From: Gonapodya prolifera JEL478
Taxonomy: Eukaryota; Monoblepharomycota; Monoblepharidomycetes; Monoblepharidales; Gonapodyaceae
Direction of reading: 5' to 3'
DNA length: 64,000 bases
Assembly: GCA_001574975.1 (NCBI GenBank)
Contig: KQ965755.1
Coordinates: forward strand, 269,966-333,965
In this document: positions 55,501 through 64,000 of the stretch, piece after piece
Position numbering within the stretch: the stretch's first letter is position 1
Layout: the number at the start of each line of letters is the position of its first letter
Position numbers and translations under genes: made by a program
Notes under the pieces: generated by a model
The model's input: the letters and a program-made list of their open reading frames with translations, nothing else
Told to the model about the DNA's origin: nothing
Database searches by the model: none

Positions 55501-56927
55501 CGGAGACGAGACCTCCACCTACTCTGATGCCCGTTCGGCGCCCTCTGAAGATGCAGGACGGGGAAATCGGTCCGCCTCCATGACAATGGCACGTCCCTCT
55601 GCGGACCAGGGCGTTGCCGAGCTGCTTGGAGAGTCTGAGGCAAGTCTCCACCTCGGCGAGCTCAACAAGTCGCTGCCTACCACCCCGGGGACATCGACAC
55701 CCTTTCGTCACCGGGCCGATAGTGGAGCAACAACACGTGTCCTTGCCTCGGCGGCGCACATTTTGAACCCGACGCAGCCAGTGGCTCGCCCAAGCGCGAC
55801 GTTCCTGACGCAATTCGAGGTTCTCGCGTGGAGGTCATATCTTACGCTTACAAGGGATCCAGGGATGTTGGTGACACATTGGGTGGCGAGTGTATTACTT
55901 GGAGGTTTGTTGCCTACCCGATTATGTTCTGTGGTCAATTTTAATCACCAGCCCTGTCTCTTGGACTCAACCCCTCATTCTCACCCCAGTCTTTATTGGC
56001 GGTGTGTACTACCAATCGCCCCTCACGCTCGCTGGGTTCCAGAACCGTGTTGGATCAAGCTTCTTCCTCCTCGCCCTTCTCGGGTTCTCTTCGTTGTCTG
56101 CACTCAGCACCGTCAGTCACCTGCGCTCTCTTTACGAACGCGAGTTGGCTAATGGGCAGTATCGCCCGTCGAGTTTGTGGCTGTCGATCATCATTTTCGA
56201 TTTGTTGCCACTTCGAATTGTTCCTGCTCTGGTAAGCATGGCCCAATAATTTCAAACCCATTTGATTTAGTGCAAATGCCCACCAAAACTCATCTCAATT
56301 CCACGAGGTTACCGGGACAATCGCATATTGGATGATCGGATATGTACCCACAGCGGACAACTACTTCCGCTTCCTCGGCGTCCTCATTATCTTTTCCGCC
56401 GCCACAAGTTCGTCTTGTCAGTTGGCAGGGATCGCTCTTCGGAGTGCCGGTACTGCATCCCTACTGGCTTCAATCTCTATGCTCTTCGCTATGCTGTTTG
56501 GGGGTGTTATTATCAACAATGGTGAGAGCCATTACTGGCTTCTATGACTTCGAACCATCGGTCTTGATTGTCTCCCTTCTGTGCCAGCCCAAATACCTCC
56601 AGTGTTGCGATGGGTTCAATACATGAGCTTCTTTAAGTATGGAGCAGAAGCCTTGGCAGTCAATGAATCACTGGATCTTCAGTACAAAGACAACATCGCG
56701 AACGTGGACATTGCTATTCCGGGCGCCACTGTGCTGGAATTACTGTTTGGCTTCAACACAGGAGGTAAGTTTTACGAGAGTTGCTTGTTCGGAGGTGATT
56801 CTGATCTTAATTTCCTCGACTTTCCGGAACAGCGTATACTCGAGACGTGCTTATACTTATGGGATTTTGGCTTCTGATTGTGGGCACTATGTTTATTGTT
56901 GTGAACAAACTCAGAGAATCGCGATAA
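52582..56927 (+). CDS. ADP1: ABCG half-transporter of the ADP1 type with EGF-like ectodomain, 1049 aa
   Basis: ATP-driven membrane exporter (ABCG/WHITE, yeast Adp1-like). Fourteen exons in phase: 52582-52915, 53090-53115, 53194-53467, 53676-53944, 54046-54446, 54511-54839, 54916-54937, 55000-55073, 55149-55307, 55371-55904, 55990-56231, 56308-56521, 56588-56764, 56833-56927. Signal peptide (LLVLLALPSARSQ), Cys-rich EGF-like modules (CNNFGSCLPSGTCACPQGFG), a TM (LGLALGLAFLILVLSLFLFL), then nucleotide-binding domain: Walker A GPSGSGKTTLLDAVLGR, Q-loop YVPQHD, signature VSGGERKRVAIGVELVREPG, Walker B ILDEPTTGLDS (22-nt exon 7), H-loop ICSIHQPRSD. A 130-residue disordered spacer and six-TM domain follow, the last TM being DVLILMGFWLLIVGTMFIVV. 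Confidence 0.96.
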
Positions 56928-57057
56928 TTATCAATGATTGGAACGGAACATGTATGGTAACATTACCTCAATGGTTTGTATGAAATACTACTCAAAACTT
57001 TCAACATTGTTGAGACTTCATACCTTATTCCTATGCAATTAACATTTTTACTTTATG

Positions 57058-58618
57058 CTACAACGTCCTGATCCATGTGGTCAACATATTTCCTTCCGAG
57101 ATCCCAAGGGTCACTTCTTCTGTTGTAGCTCCTTTTCTCTCATCTTGGCATTCGTTGCACTTTTTTCGCCACCTGTGCCAAATACGTTTGCACTCCCCCT
57201 CCAACCCCTCGGTCCCTTTACCCAGGAGCGCCAACCTACTCGGACCGTCTTTAGCCTCGCGGAGGAACCTCACGTCGTGTGATATGACAATGACACCACC
57301 AGGGAAGGCTTTGATGGTGTCGCGAAGAGCCGCAATGGAATAGATGTCCATATGGGTTGCTATTTGCGATGGAGGATTTAAATCGGACGCATTCATACGT
57401 CAACTTCTCGTACTTACTCGGCTCATCGAAACATATTATGTGGGGTTGATCGTGCATGATTGTCGCCATAACCACGCTCGCCTTCATCCCTCCACTAAGG
57501 CCATCCATGCGTCTCAGCACTACCGCTCCCCCTCGTCCAAATGGACCCAAGTAGTTCCAGACTTCCTGTTCCTTTGAGAATTCGAACTTCTTGGCAAAAT
57601 ACTGCAGTGGAGACATTGCGCCGATCGCGCCCAGAGCGTCAACGTGGTGCTGAGAGAAGTAGGCGATCTTGGGTCGTTGTTACGAGCTCGCCGCGAGTGG
57701 GTTGTAGCTCGCCATTGAGTATGTGCAGAAGGGTGGATTTCCCTTGTAGGATAGCAGAAGATGAAAAGGGTGACGAAACTCAGTTACATCTCACCCGCTA
57801 CGTTCGGTCCCATGATGCCAATCCTGCTCCCCATCTCCACGTCCAGCACGGTACCTTCTAAGACCATTTTCCCCGCCTTTCCCTCGTACGCGAACCTGAT
57901 GTCATTGAGTTGCGGAATGGGACCGAAGGACCCCATCGGCGGACCTGGCTCCCCAAAATCAAACAACACCTCCTTTTCAGGAGCCTCAAACTGGACTTCT
58001 AGGCGGAAGCCATAGTAAGGCTCTTTCCACCGCTTTCCGTCAGCGATTTTGGCCAAGCCGGAGTTTTCGAGTTTCTGTAGGGAGTTGGGATTGATTGGAT
58101 TGAACTACACATCAATCGGTAACGGGATTCCATCGTACCGTCTTCCTGCTCGCAACCATACCGAGCGCTTTGTCATCTTCTGTTTCGCCTCGCATGTCAC
58201 ACTCCCTTTTCAATTGTTTCTTTCATGTGTTCCCTTTGCCTATCAAGGTTTCTGGGGCACTATCGTTAGAAGAGCAGGATTCCTCCCCGAAACCAAAATA
58301 CCCACCTCCTGTTGCTTAATCTTCTTCGCCAAATCCTGCTCCCTCGTCTCCACAAATGTGTCGTAGTTGCCCGTGTTGTACCTCAGCGTCTTGTCCTTGT
58401 ATAAATATCATATCCTCGGCGACTTCGTTCAGGAAGTAGCGGTCGTGCGACACAACGACAAGCGTTGTGTCCGTCAGCGATTGGAGGTGTGCGAGGCTCA
58501 TTCGCCATCCACCACTCAGCTCAGCCGTCGGTCGGTCCATTTTGTTCCCAGAAACGAAGCCCAATCCGTGCAGGATCTCCAACACGCATGATTCGGCTTC
58601 GTCTGCGTTCACCTTCAA
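57058..58618 (-). pseudogene. ABCF-type (ARB1/GCN20-like) ATPase, truncated and internally deleted
   Basis: Soluble twin-cassette ATPase family acting on ribosomes. What remains of cassette 1 starts at NADEAESCVLEILHGLGF with signature ELSGGWRMSLA, and jumps straight to HLQSLTDTTLVVVSHDRYFL: about 25 codons with Walker B are missing at about 58488, and Walker A lies upstream of any exon seen. One extra base interrupts the frame near 58393 and another near 57670. Cassette 2 still has Walker A (GIMGPNVAGKSTLLHILNGE), YFSQHHVDALG, signature GLSGGMKASVV, Walker B CFDEPTTHMD and IVISHDVRFLR. It is convergent with the ABCG gene. A true pseudogene is likely because of the deletion and missing 5' end. 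Confidence 0.8.
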
Positions 58619-58831
58619 CGTACGGATGATGACGTTGACATAAATAGGGGTCGCGTATCCGATGTATCAGTAGATGGGGAATTATCGACAGAATACTTCA
58701 GCTCGCAGGTTCATCAGTTCATCAGGTGCAAGATGGGGTTGGGAGCGACAATATACGGAGTATGGTACAGTGGTGGGTACGTTGGAGTACACGTTCACAT
58801 ACACTTTTCTCCTCCACCAACCCCTCCCCCC

Positions 58832-61069
58832 TCAAATCCCCTCGACCTCGCACCACCTCCTCACCACCCGTCCCAACCTCTTCCCGCCCTCCCTCAACTT
58901 GTCCTCCTCATAGTAAGCAAAGCACAGCCTCGCGCAGTTATCCTTCGTCTTGGACACGGAAAACGTGTTGCCCGGTGCGAAGGACACGTACAGGTCCGAC
59001 ACGTCGAGGGGGGCGGACGTGGAGCCATCGGGGACTGCGGATGCGGATGGGGAGGTGGCAAGGGGGTACTGCTTCCGCATGGATTTGAGCCATGTCCAGA
59101 GCTTGGATGCGGAGAATGTGGGCGAGCCGACGAGCCAGGCAAAGTACCCGCCGGTGGGATTGGTGAGGAGGCTGCGCATGCGTTGGAGGCGTCAATTGTG
59201 AAGTGAGGTGGAGGAACGATTTGAATACGAAGGATGCCGAGCCACGAACGCACCGAAACCCCTTCTCCACGGCCCACGGCTCGTTCAACCAGGCCAATCC
59301 TTCGAGCATCGCCTGGGTCCTCGACCGGAGCTTTTTGCGCGTCCATGATAGGTGCGACTCCAACGTGCCGGATCGGAGGAGGTGTGTTACGATGTGGGCT
59401 GTGAAGCTGCCGACATCATTCACCGTAGGTCGAAACAGCTCAAGCTCTTATCGACCACCGTGACGACGACACTCACTGCTGCGGCGCCCCCCCACTCTCG
59501 TTAATCCCGCTCGCCGCAATCCTATCCACGATCTCCTTCGTGCTCTCGATCCACCCCATGCGGAGTCCGGGACCGAGGATCTTGCTGAACGATTGCAGCG
59601 AGATCACGCTCCCGGGTGTGCGTGGCGAGGGGTTCGGGAGGGATAGGTCGTAGGAGAGCAGACGAGGTGGGGGCGGAGATGTGGGAGTGTGGGGGAGGGT
59701 TTGGTAGACGTCTGTGTCGAATGCGAGGTATGAGGGGTCGGAGGTCGAGGCAGAAGAGTAGGCGAGGAAAGAGCAAGACGTACCGTCGCTGATAATGAGC
59801 ACGCCATACTTCCGCGCCAATTTCACCAGGTTCCCTCTCTGCGTCACCGTCAGCGTGACGCCCGACGGATTACTGTACTGCAACGTGTGATCCCCAGGAG
59901 TTAGCAGTCTACCGACGTCTTGAGCTCATCGCTCATCGCTCATCGCAGATCAGGGTATTCGGCGCGTCGCGCACGGATTATTTGCCTCCAGCGGGACTAT
60001 GCGCTCCGCGGGAGTATTCCGCTTCGCGATGTAATTCGCCTCTGGCGGTCAGCCTCGGTCTCAAGCGGAGAAATACGCTCCGCGTGTGCCATTCGCGCTC
60101 CGCGCAGGGTCATTCGCCTCCGGCAGACAGCCTCGCTCTGCTCGGTCCTCGTTCAGCGCTATCGCGCTTAGGGCCTCGGGCTCCCTGCGCTCGTGTCTCG
60201 CTGTGCTCTCAGGCCTCCGTCACTGGAACCCTCCCCCCCCCCCCCCCCCCAACCCTAGTCACTCACCGTCGGACACAAGTACAACACAAAATCATACCTG
60301 TACTCCTTTCCCAGGCCGTTCCACCCCGAGCCTGGTCCTTTCGCGTCGAGCTCCTTCCTGGCCTTTACCAATTTCTGCTCAAAGTCTGCCAGAACGAAAC
60401 CGGCGTCGTCTGTGGCAACGGATTCGGTGCGGAGTGCGTGGTCGGCAAAGACGAGGAGGGCGAGGAAGTAGCTTTGTGGGCGGCGGTTGGTGTAAAGAGG
60501 GAGGGAAAGTGAAGTGGGTGGAGAATAACTCACGTCGGGTCCTCAGCGAAGACAATGGTATCACGATGGGTGAACAGCGTCAACGCCTCTGTCAACCCTC
60601 CTACACTACCAACATCAGAACTCCTCTTCACCCTCCCTCGCAATTAAGGTGCAACATACCTGTGCATCCCGTCGAGACAACCAAATGCTCCACTGGCACA
60701 TCCTCTGCATACTCCTTTGTCAGCCACTGCGAGAGATGGGTGAGAAACACGCCGTCACCCTGGAGTGGTCCGTCTACCGGTGGGAAAGTGGCCGATGATG
60801 GTCACCTGTCGGCCCGAACGATCATCGCGATTCCCCGCACACTATCACGCACACTGCAACGCCCCCACGCCATCCGGCGCTCTCAACGCCGCTCCCGCTG
60901 CATCGGCAATCGCCTCTCGCCCGCGATCGAGGAGGTCTGCGCCTGGCCCACCGACGCGGAAGTCGATGACGGGGCTGCCGATCACGTGGTCGAACAGCGT
61001 GCGGAGCTCCGACGCATGTGGCGCGACGGGCGTTTCGAATTCGACGGTGGACGCGGGTGTTTCGGGCAT
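58832..61069 (-). CDS. PLP-dependent class I/II aminotransferase (2-aminoadipate/aromatic type, YER152C-like)
   Basis: Fold-type I transaminase. ATG 61069. Exons resolved: 61069-60853, 60773-60660, 60600-60534, 60471-60267, 59877 onward, with further introns to the stop at 58832-58834. Motifs: IDFRVGGPGADLL, GALQYGPLQGDGVFLTHLSQ, LVVSTGCTGGLTEALTLFTH, IVFAEDPTYFLALLVFADHA, RYDFVLYLCPTYSNPSG (conserved Asn), LARKYGVLIISDDVYQTL (Asp-x-x-Tyr), SVISLQSFSKILGPGLRMGW (Schiff-base Lys), ASGINESGGAPQQ, NPTGGYFAW, then DLYVSFAPGNTFSV and CARLCFAYYEEDKLREGGKR. Intron 4 (59878-60266, 389 nt) is unusually long and repeat-rich. The substrate is not predictable. Confidence 0.92.
59915..60260. repeat. GC-rich degenerate palindromic repeats and a poly-C tract inside an intron
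   Basis: Inside intron 4 of the aminotransferase. Many degenerate units around CGCTCCGCG / CGCGGAGCG alternate with ATTCGCCTC and similar blocks, giving potential stem-loops. CATCGCT is tandem at 59929-59946. A run of about 19 C is at 60232-60250. The word CCCGAGGCC followed by CTA or TA also occurs in the SRP14 intron at 24365-24376. Confidence 0.75.
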
Positions 61070-61668
61070 CGGGGGTGTCGGGGAGGGGAAGCTTTGGTCT
61101 TAGGCTAGAAATCAACACGAGGCGCCGGCGGTGGTGCCACAACAACGTTCTTGTGGTTGACCCGCGCTTGGACGACCCGGCCGACGCTGACCGCCGCCCA
61201 TCGCACGGAGGCAATTCGGTTATTTGGACCCGTCTGCTGAAGCGCATGTTGACGCTCAAAAGTACCATCGACTTATCAAGTGCGCCTGCATTTGCTGTGC
61301 CTGGGAACAGTCGACACGGCAGATACAGTCCCAACCTCGCGTTGTGCGATCGTCGTAGTTTTGATCGCTAATTGGTTGATGCTCACACTAAATTTTGTCG
61401 ACCCACGCGCGATAAAGAGCAAGCAGCCGCCTTGCATCAATGCCGTGGTTCGGACCAGTACATGGTGATGAAATAAAGACAAGGGACAAGGAAAAAGAGC
61501 CGCTACAAGCGACTCCGCCACCCCATTTCGGTGGCAAAGTTTCAACCATCCAATTCTACTCAAACGTTTGCTGTATTTCGATTATACACAGAAACTAACT
61601 CTGGAATTCGTGTACATTGTATGTTGGTTACTAAAGAAGCTCGAGAGCTTCAAGCCGCCGAACAAAAA
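61070..61668. other. Intergenic, no gene seen
   Basis: Upstream region of the aminotransferase and 3' flank of the kinase pseudogene; only short frames. Confidence 0.5.
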
Positions 61669-63451
61669 TCAATGCGTGCGGATGCCCGAGTCGTGCCCCC
61701 GGTGAAGTAGCCGAAGCGCTTCAGGTGCGCTTTGATCTACCCCCCTTCCATACTGGTAGCAATGTGCGAGTCGCACAAATCCTTCCGGGAACTCTCGTTC
61801 CGCAGCCGCCCGGTACCATTTCACAGCTTGATCGTCGCTTTCGTCTACCCCAATTCCATTCTCGTAGTATCTTCCAAGCTGCACATACGCATGGGGATAG
61901 TCTTGTTCCACAGCCTTCTGGTACCATTTCACTGCTTGGATGTAGTCCTTTGGGACACCGTGTCCCAACTCGTACAAACCTCCAAGGAAGCACTGTGCTT
62001 TTGCAAACCCTTGATCTGCTGATTTGCGGTACAGTTCAACAGCTTCAGCATGCCTCTTCACCAGCTGAAAAATTAGTCCCACAAAGCACTGGGCCTCTGC
62101 GTCACCGCCATCAGAAGCCTTCAGGTACCACTCCACAGATGCACCCGCATTCCTCTCCACGCCACGTCCATTTTAGTAGCACTGCCCCAATTGAAACTGT
62201 GCTGCTACAACACCTTACTCCGCTGCACGTTGGCACCATTCAAAAGCGGTTTTATGGTCCTTTGGAAGTGTTCCAAATCCATGATGAAAAGCATCCGCCA
62301 TTGCAAATAAATCATTTGCATCGCGGTTCAGATCAGACTCAGGAACCATATCAATGAGACCTGGCTGTCGATCAGGACTATACTGTCCACATATGTCAAT
62401 GAGAGGACACAGGTATTAACAACAAGAAAGTTTTGCTCACGTAAGTTCAGAGAGCTGCTTTGCGATAAAGACTTTGTTGGACGGTTACTTGGTTCTGGAT
62501 TCCAGCACATTCGCATCAATTGTTCAAGGATGGTAGGCATATTGGAGTCGTGAGGAAGTTCAGGGCGACGGTGGGGATGGTTGCAAATTGATGGACGTTG
62601 CACTATCAAGTGATCTTGGGAAAGTTCACTGAAAGGTTGCTTCTTGGTCCAATCCTGAGTTTTCCGACTTGGCTTCCTGTTTCATCGACTGCAGACACAT
62701 TCAAGAGTTTGGAAGCTCCAAAATCAGTCAAGATAGCATGCTTTCGTTCGTCCACAAGATCATCGTCAGGTGACAAATCTGCATGAACAATATCCCATGC
62801 TGTGAAGATACTCCAGCCCACGAGATATATCAAGAAGCTATAAGAGTGTTTGTAAAAGAGCGGCTCAAAGAACAATGATAATCGCGGATATTGACTCACA
62901 ATAAAGAGTATTTCACGTTGCCGAAGAGTTTCGTCCAACTCAAATTGCCTGAGATAATGAAGAACACTTCCGTATTCCAGAATCGGATATACGAATGCAT
63001 TCTTTGTTTCACGTCGGACACCATAAAAGCGCAACACCATAAAAGCGCAACACATGCGGGGACGTCAAGTGAAACCAAGTATTTGCTTCATCGTCGAATT
63101 TCCAGTATATGAGCTGTAACTATGTCAGCAAAACGACATTGCAGTCCACAATAGACGCACTCATACCTTCTCGTCATATCCAGGAGCAAACTTTATGATC
63201 TTGACCGCAACATCAGAAGATTGCGCCACACTTGTTTCCTCGGTGGATGTGGAAAGAAGAGGAACATCTGCGACGCTGCTGCAAAGTATACAATAATTAT
63301 TTATGGTCCTTGAGTTACATAAAAGTCTACTCTCATCCTCCCCACACTGGCCAATGATCTTATCAGCCAAACAGCTTCCAAACTTCAAACAATGAAAGCA
63401 CTACATATCTGCGAGCCGTAAACTTCGCAGTTTCTGCTTCTCCTTAAACAT
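61669..63451 (-). pseudogene. Protein kinase with C-terminal Sel1-like repeats, disrupted
   Basis: Kinase plus Sel1-repeat proteins form a large signalling family in several fungi. Start MFKEKQKLRSLRLAD (ATG 63451). VAVKIIKFAPG holds the catalytic Lys, SPHVLRFYGV is beta 4-5, VYPILEYGSVLHYL the hinge, DISRGLEYLHSMG then IVHADLSPDD (HRD-type) and ILTDFGASKLL (DFG); CWNPEPSNRPT ends the C-lobe. Five or more Sel1 repeats follow (e.g. AQCFLGGLYELGHGVPKDYI). Breaks: exact 16-bp tandem duplication at 63019-63050; a one-base gain near 62790; a one-base loss after NRPT; in-frame TAA at 62215-62217 and at 62173-62175, both where Sel1 repeats usually have Gln. Clearly not one continuous frame. Confidence 0.85.
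63019..63050. repeat. Perfect 16-bp tandem duplication in the kinase gene
   Basis: CACCATAAAAGCGCAA occurs twice in direct succession. Removing one copy would keep the kinase frame across RFYGV and the residues after it; with two copies the frame shifts and stops. Confidence 0.95.
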
Positions 63452-63621
63452 CGACTGGCCACTCCGTAGAAGGGCAGGGTTGCCGGGGATGAATACATTG
63501 GAGAGACATCGATGAAAAAGATGAGAAAAAAATAATAATAATGAGAACCGATTCTATTATCGTCGGAATATTGGTTCCTATTCATGGCACTTCCCGTGCT
63601 CGCACCCGCCCGCTATCTAAG

Positions 63622-64000
63622 TCACCTCCCACCCCCCTTCAAATCAACCTCGACCGTCCACACAACCCTCTCATCCGTCTCCACGTCCACGACTCGCCAC
63701 CCCTCGTACCGCGCGACCCGGGCGGGGTCAGGGTCGAATGCGTTTGAGGTGGATACGAGGTGGCCGAATGCAGAGGGGGTGGATGGTACTAGTGTGCGAA
63801 GGGGGGTGGGGAGCGGGGGGGGCGGTGCGAGAAGGTGGGCGGTGGGAACGAAAGGGCCCAGCAGAGATACGAACCCAAGTTCCACTTCAGTCCCTCCGTC
63901 CGTACTCTCGCCGGCGCGCCGATGGGGATGAGCCCGCATGTGGGGCCCTCGATGGCGGGGTGGCATATGATGCGGTGGTGGCCCTGTGGAGAGGGGAGGG
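63622..64000 (-). CDS. THI80: Thiamine pyrophosphokinase, C-terminal part
   Basis: Transfers pyrophosphate from ATP to thiamine, giving TPP. The 5' part lies beyond the window. Exons seen: 63983-63875 (preceded by an intron running off the edge) and 63788-63622, joined by a GTTCG...CACTAG intron. Motifs: [20 protein letters not shown] and [15 protein letters not shown], then [19 protein letters not shown], which match the TPK substrate-binding C-terminal beta domain (GLKWNL, STSN, TD-PLLWT in other species). It ends KGGGR at TGA. Confidence 0.9.
   Translation of the reverse strand, partial: PPLSTGPPPHHMPPRHRGPHMRAHPHRRAGESTDGGTEVELGFVSLLGPFVPTAHLLAPPPPLPTPLRTLVPSTPSAFGHLVSTSNAFDPDPARVARYEGWRVVDVETDERVVWTVEVDLKGGGR

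Noticed and set aside
59915-60240. CRISPR-like array of short palindromic repeats
   Set aside because: Units are degenerate, unequal in spacing and inside a eukaryotic intron; no cas-like gene is nearby.
61669-63451. Alternative genetic code with TAA/TAG read as Gln
   Set aside because: TAA and TAG end many intact genes at family-typical positions (RSPH9, TLDc, ATIC, SmD1, TUP1, ABCG), so they are true stops.

Overview
This window is nuclear DNA from a fungus with many short introns. I read about 27 protein genes, nearly all split by GT-AG introns of about 33 to 120 nt. The best clue to the organism is a radial-spoke head gene (RSPH9, 18878-20032), which implies a motile 9+2 flagellum. With a TUP1 corepressor, an ADP1-like ABCG pump and decayed F-box/ankyrin and Sel1/kinase genes, this fits a zoosporic fungus, most likely Chytridiomycota. 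The lineage is inference; no rRNA or tRNA gene was seen.

Layout. 0-5 kb: gephyrin/MoeA C-terminus, an Sfr1-like recombination protein, and an aldo-keto reductase cut into 23 exons. 5-7 kb: broken F-box/ankyrin gene. 7-19 kb: a dense minus-strand run (NIF-type phosphatase-fold protein, GPI8, tetraspanin, TLDc/OXR1, CBS protein, XLF, SET methyltransferase) with gaps as small as 37 and 46 bp. 18.9-29.5 kb: RSPH9, second tetraspanin, SmD1, SRP14, a HEAT-like protein, TXNDC9. 29.6-39.9 kb: GPI-anchored GH26-like glycosidase, bifunctional purine enzyme ATIC, MFS transporter. 39.9-42.5 kb: a long inverted repeat. 42.5-49.2 kb: Yip1-family protein, M20D amidohydrolase, TUP1. 50-64 kb: an unrecognised gene, NLP-like remnants, ADP1-type ABCG transporter, ABCF pseudogene, class I aminotransferase, Sel1/kinase pseudogene, and the 3' end of thiamine pyrophosphokinase.

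Most genes are housekeeping: cofactor and purine synthesis, splicing, SRP, GPI transfer, NHEJ and recombination. Several share short head-to-head promoters (RSPH9/SET 72 bp, SmD1/SRP14 123 bp). Standouts are the 7- and 10-nt microexons, introns of about 33 nt, a long tail-to-tail inverted repeat, related GC-rich sequence in introns of two unrelated genes, and many one-base frame breaks. Those in genes that should be essential (GPI8) suggest residual sequence errors. Others (16-bp duplication in the kinase, lost Walker B in ABCF) look like true decay. I ran no searches; all family calls rest on reading motifs.
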